From Echinometra lucunter (Eukaryota > Echinodermata > Echinoidea > Camarodonta > Echinometridae): 64,000 nucleotides of DNA. The DNA lies in the NCBI GenBank assembly GCA_029962745.1, contig CM057171.1, positions 5,138,376 through 5,202,375 on the forward strand, written 5' to 3'. Below the pieces are notes generated by a model, which saw nothing but the letters and a program-made list of their open reading frames with translations, was not told where the DNA came from and did no database searches. This document shows, piece after piece, positions 59,791 through 64,000 of this stretch. Positions within the stretch are counted from its first letter, which is position 1; each line of letters begins with the position of its first letter. The translations under genes were made by a program, and so were the position numbers.

Positions 59791-60794
59791 TTCCATATTT
59801 TGCAGGTCTGGACATAGTTTAGTACACTCCACTAGACCAGCCCTGGTCCTGATGTTGAGAGAAAGAATCAGGGGTCGGAGCTGGCTTGTGATTCCTTCCT
59901 TGTGGTTTCTAAGAAGAAAGAAAAGGGGAAAAAGGACATCTATGGGGCCATTTTTACTTTGTACAAATGTAGAATATTTTATTTTCCTAAAGTAGTCTTT
60001 TCATGACCAAAGCAGAATTGTATAATATATGTCCTTCATATAGCAATTAATGCAAACATGTGATTGCTGAATGTGTACAAAATTGTATTTTTACTCAAAA
60101 TTTTATGCAATTCCATTCAACATAGGCAGAGACAGAAAAATATTAAACCAAAAACCTTGTTATCATTTAAGCCAAATGGAGACCCCCACTAACAAGTTTC
60201 TCACATTTAAGTTTCAGTTTCAGGAAACAAATTCCAAAATTAATGGTGAAAACTGCAGACCCGCAAGTGTACATGAGAACAAGATTTAAATCTCACCTTG
60301 CTAAAATTGCATACTCACGTGTAAATCTGAGATAAGTCTGAAAAGAGTCCATCTTTTACACTCTGTAGTCTGTATATGCTTTCTAAAAAGAGAAAGAATT
60401 CAGAATCAAGAAAATCAAGCATTCTAATACATGGAGTCTTTAAAAAAAATCTCATGAATACAATACCTTTCACTCTGTCAAGCAAGACCTAGAAATTCAA
60501 ATTCTATGTAGCCCATTCACAATATGATTTTAAAGAAATAAATCAGAACTTTTTATCATAACTTTTCAAACAAATATGCATTTTTTTCCTGTTTTTATTA
60601 TAAATAGGATTTTGCATTATTCAAACCGTTAATTTGTTTATTTCAGTAAATATATTTTTCAAGAGGGGTATCTCCTTAGCAAATCTACAAAATGAAACCA
60701 CGGCAGAGACAAATTCAAAGCCCCAGGTACTGCTTAAAACATACTATGCATTTCTGGAAAAAAATACTGATTTACAATTCTTACAGTAATAATA

Positions 60795-60968
60795 ATAATA
60801 TTCTGGATTTTTAAATTTTTAAAGTGCCTTATACATCTCCAATGTCAGTAGGTGCTTTACAGAAATATCATCCAATTCAGGCTTGCCTGCACACAATGTA
60901 TGCACCTTCTCCACTCTCTGGGAAGCATTCGAACCAGATGCCTTTTGCAGATGCTACAAATGTACCAC
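60795..60968 (-). mobile_element. SINE body fragment in the duplicated block
   Basis: Carries TTCTGGATTTTTAAA, AGTGCCTTATACATCTCCAA and GGTGCTTTACAGAAATATCA. It is better preserved at its left end than the 52683-52843 copy, with only a short AAT tail. Confidence 0.7.
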
Positions 60969-61517
60969 TGCTAAATGAATAACTTTTTGCATCCTACTGT
61001 GGAGTCTTGCAGAATATAAACAAATTCTTTTGATAAAGCCATGTTTCAAAATTAGGGTTTTGGTTCTTCAGCTCCTTGAACTTCAGTGAACATACCTTTG
61101 AGAGTTGCAGATATGTTTTCCAAGTTGAGGGGTGAGTTGTGTATTGGTTTGAACTCCATGACTGTCGTACACTCCTGCTCTGGCATGAAACGGATATCAA
61201 ACAGCCACTGTTTGACAGAGTCTACATCACATCTGCAAAATGAAATAACATAATTTTTGCATAATTTTCCAACCTAAAATCACCCAAAATACATATATAA
61301 GTAAACAGAAATGAAAGGTAAATGTACATGTCCATAATTAAAATAAAAGTTTTTATATCTTTTCCAAAACATTTTTTTGTAAAATGATAATTCAACACGT
61401 TAATGAGCTTACATGTAATTTGATTTCAATATATTTCGCATTTCCTTTAGACCAAAGCCTAAGTTAACTTGTGCTTAGTATTCTATGGGTTAAGTGAAAG
61501 TCAGGTTACCAGATTAT

Positions 61518-61887
61518 TAAAGGAGAATGAAACCCTGTTAAAAATCAATTGTGATGAAAAGAGAGGAAAGACTGAGAAGCAATTTTTAAAAGGTTCCATC
61601 AAAAACGGTTATGAAATAAGAAAAAGGGTTTGAAAAAAGTCTCAATGTGCTTTCTACGGTGATCCTCAAATTTGCAATGTTGCTTCAAAATGGCAGGTTT
61701 AGAAGGGCAACTCTCAATATTTTTTGTATACAAAATTCCATATTTTCTACATTAATCTCTAAAGATGCTGTCTGTCTCAACTCAACATTATGTTGTGTCA
61801 AATACATTTTCCTACGATGTATACCTTGAGCTAAGAAGGAGACAAGCTGCACCTTAAGAGATACCAAGGGTTCCATTCTCCTTTAAA
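61518..61887. mobile_element. Copy of the 53391-53760 TIR element inside the duplicated block
   Basis: Matches the 53391-53760 element along its whole length with scattered substitutions and one-base indels. The element therefore predates the split of the two block copies. Confidence 0.85.
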
Positions 61888-62239
61888 AATATCAAGATTT
61901 TTTTTTTTAATTCACAAAAAAGCTACATGAAGGATGGAAATCATCTGAAACAGTAGGTAAGAATGAAAGAAAGAACAGTTTTCCACCTGAAAGGTAACAT
62001 GTCCATGCACACTTCCATTTTTCCTGGAGAGAAAAAAAAAGAAGAAAAATGACATCAGCATCAGCTATATTCATGGTCATAGAAACATGGAACGATTTGA
62101 CAACACAATTCTCTTTACTTTTCAAATGTTCAAACAAGAAATACTTGGTCCATTAGGCATGTTATAGGGAATGATTTAATATTTTGAGGAATATATCTTG
62201 GAATAACAAGAAAAATCACAAGTTTTCAGAACTAATGAT

Positions 62240-64000
62240 CAGGGTTGGCGATTTTTTTTATTTAAATCAGATTTTTTTGATTTAAATCGGATTTTTTTTA
62301 TTTTTTTGATTTTTTTAAAGTTCATTCGAAAAAAAGTTTAATTACCAAAAGGCCTCACCTACAATGACATCAATTTTAATGTTATCATACATTTCACTCC
62401 TAATATTTTTCTTAACCATAATGATTTGTAATTAAATCTACTCAAAATGGGCAAATAAAAAAAAAAATTAGAGGAATCATGTATATGAACTTAATTCTAT
62501 CATACATACATGTAGGGCTATGAAGGAAACTTCCATAGGGAATTCCCAGTGAGTAGAGAATATTCCCCTCTGTGAATTCCCACTCAGTATTAAAAAAAAA
62601 TCCCAGAGGAAAATCTCCAGACACTCCTCAGTGAAAATTGTATCTAAATGTGCACTCAACAGCTTTGTGACAGTTTTACAAATTGGTATTAAAGCTTATC
62701 CATTGCTACAGATAGAGATGCAAAACTGTCAGTTTTGGAGACCAATATAAGAGACAGCTGTCCATTGGCGTAAATCCCGGGGGGGATGGGGGGATATACC
62801 CCCCCCCCCCCACTTTTTGGAGAGGGGGGGATGGCGTGTACAAATATCCCCCCCCCACTTTTTAAGAAAAAAAATATATTTCAATTAATCCGTTAGTAAA
62901 ATCTTTGAATATCTGTCATAAACAACCATCATATTTTAGAATTTCTATTTGAAAATGCGATTGAAAACCAAAAAAGTGGTTATTTTTGGCTCACTCGCTC
63001 GTCATTATTTTAGAATTTCTATTCGAAAATGCGATTAAAAATGAGAAAAGTGGTTATTTTTGGCTTGCTCGCTTTGCTCGCTCATATTTTAGAATTTCTG
63101 TAAGAAAATGCGATTAAAAACTAGAAAAATGGTTATTTTTGGCTCACTCGCTTTGCTCGCTCGCAAAATAAATATTAAAATGTGTGTAGGGGGGTCTGTG
63201 GGGGTCAGTGAGGGTGTGTGCTTATACTTAAGTGTGAGATCGACAGAAGTAAAAATCGTAAAAAAAGTCAATCTTCCCCCCCAATCCTCAGAGTGGATTT
63301 ACGCCGGCGGCTTAGTCAAAGGGTGACTACACTACATTATGTTACTGTGATTTTTACATTAATCTACAATTCTTTAAAAAAAAACACTTCTGACCCTATA
63401 CAACTGTAAGTTTGACTTAAAGGATAAAACCAGCAAAACTGCTGATATTACAACATATGTATTACAAAAAGAAGTATTGTATTTTAAATCAGACACAACT
63501 TACAACTGTAATTGATTGTAACTTACATGTAAGTACCTACATCTTAAGATTTAAATGTAGTTTTAAAAGTTTGAGTTTTGCAAATTGTTTTTATAGATCC
63601 TCTTTCCATTGCTACATGCAAATACAAAACTTCCATAGCACTGAATATAAAATGAGCTAGTGACTTAAAAGGTATATGAGAAAGCTTTTTTCAACAGTCA
63701 AACTGTGACTGTACTACATTATGTTAATTGTATGATAAATGTAACAAGAAGAAATAAGCATGTGGAATCTGTTGATTAGATGATTTTTTTTTTAAATTTC
63801 CTATGATAGAAGTATATCTTTGAAGGATCAAAACTGGAAAACTGCCAACAAACCTTTTGTCATTGACTTTTACATATTATATTTTTTTACACTACTGCTC
63901 TCTGAAAAGTCTTGGATTGTGTGATAAATGATAAGAAATAAATAAGAAACTTGTTTCACTATCAAGAACTGACAAAGAATGTGAAATTTCGGAAGAAAAA
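62240..64000. mobile_element. hAT-like insertion in the second block copy (right end outside window)
   Basis: Homology to the first block stops after ACTAATGAT and the next bases are CAGGGTTGGCGATTTTTTTT, a hAT-style terminus (CAGGG). It is followed by repeats of GATTTAAATC and ATTTTTTTGATTT. In the first copy the sequence continues CATAGTTCAG from the same point. The remaining 1.76 kb has no resemblance to 54.1-55.9 kb. The opposite terminus and the expected second copy of CTAATGAT are not in the window, so the type and size are inferred. Confidence 0.5.
62767..63305. mobile_element. 539-bp element with GGCGTAAATCC ends and three internal tandem repeats
   Basis: Starts GGCGTAAATCCCGGGG and ends GTGGATTTACGCC. 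C- and G-rich tracts follow the left end. The interior holds three direct repeats of about 75 bp at roughly 62935, 63006 and 63085, each with TTTTAGAATTTCT, AAAATGCGATT and GTGGTTATTTTTGGCT-like strings and a CTCGCT-rich close. No coding frame. The assembly gap at 59291 begins at a GGCGTAA of the same kind. Confidence 0.75.

Larger units (their letters stand above)
59791..62239 (-). pseudogene. Second copy of the INSC exon 1-3 block (allelic contig end or partial duplication)
   Basis: The sequence parallels 51456-54123 from end to end, introns included. It has exon 1-like 61232-61096 (137 nt, intact, same splice sites, one residue changed, Ala to Ser), exon 2-like 60382-60319 (64 nt, identical coding) and exon 3-like 59908-59791. 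The last is cut by the gap three bases before its end and differs by Ile to Thr and Ser to Thr. Frames are undamaged. Differences from the first copy include short indels and a missing AAT expansion. It lies upstream of the candidate INSC 5' exon, so it is not obviously part of that transcript. An unmerged haplotype or a true tandem duplication would both explain it. Confidence 0.85.

Noticed and set aside
59092..59832. Frames of about 180-246 residues across the gap
   Set aside because: They consist mostly of N bases and cannot be assessed.

Overview
The window is animal nuclear DNA: short exons with GT-AG introns, AT-rich introns, long microsatellites and many small terminal-inverted-repeat (TIR) elements. 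The gene content and the repeat style (SINEs ending in tRNA-like promoters, CR1/L2-like LINE debris, many short TIR elements) fit a marine invertebrate deuterostome, most likely an echinoderm such as a sea urchin. That assignment is an inference.

Four protein-coding genes can be reconstructed exon by exon. (1) An SLC35F3/F4-type transporter is on the minus strand: six exons at 9790-3263 and a probable extra N-terminal exon at 16623-16509. The roughly 6.7 kb intron between them holds a 1.3 kb (AGT)n-type array. (2) MRPS35, a mitochondrial small-subunit ribosomal protein, is on the minus strand in ten exons (31208-25455). (3) PSMA1, the 20S proteasome alpha subunit, is on the plus strand in nine exons (31459-41086). 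It is divergent from MRPS35, with about 250 bp between the two start codons, and two of its introns look like minor-spliceosome (U12-type) introns. (4) INSC, the inscuteable spindle-orientation adaptor, is on the minus strand. Eleven exons are visible (53105-45231), the N-terminal coding exon is not identified, and a GC-rich candidate 5' exon ends at 59034.

Region by region: 1-3.2 kb has repeats only. 3.2-16.6 kb is the transporter gene, with a LINE relic and several TIR elements in its introns. 16.6-25.4 kb is repeat-rich and shows no gene. 25.4-31.2 kb is MRPS35. 31.46-42.0 kb is PSMA1, with a 2.2 kb TIR element (8-bp target duplication) in intron 2. 42-45.2 kb is AT-rich. 45.2-59.3 kb is INSC. 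59,291-59,790 is a gap of exactly 500 N. 59.8-62.2 kb is a second copy of the INSC three-exon block seen at 51.5-54.1 kb. This copy stops at the gap on one side and at a hAT-like terminus on the other. It is either a real duplication or an unmerged second haplotype.

The genes do not form a pathway. MRPS35 and PSMA1 are housekeeping genes that probably share a promoter, and PSMA1/INSC proximity echoes their linkage on human 11p15. I saw no wholly new gene system. The most interesting signals are exon-scale duplications in INSC, the paired U12-type introns in PSMA1, the hidden transporter exon and the dense, layered TIR elements.
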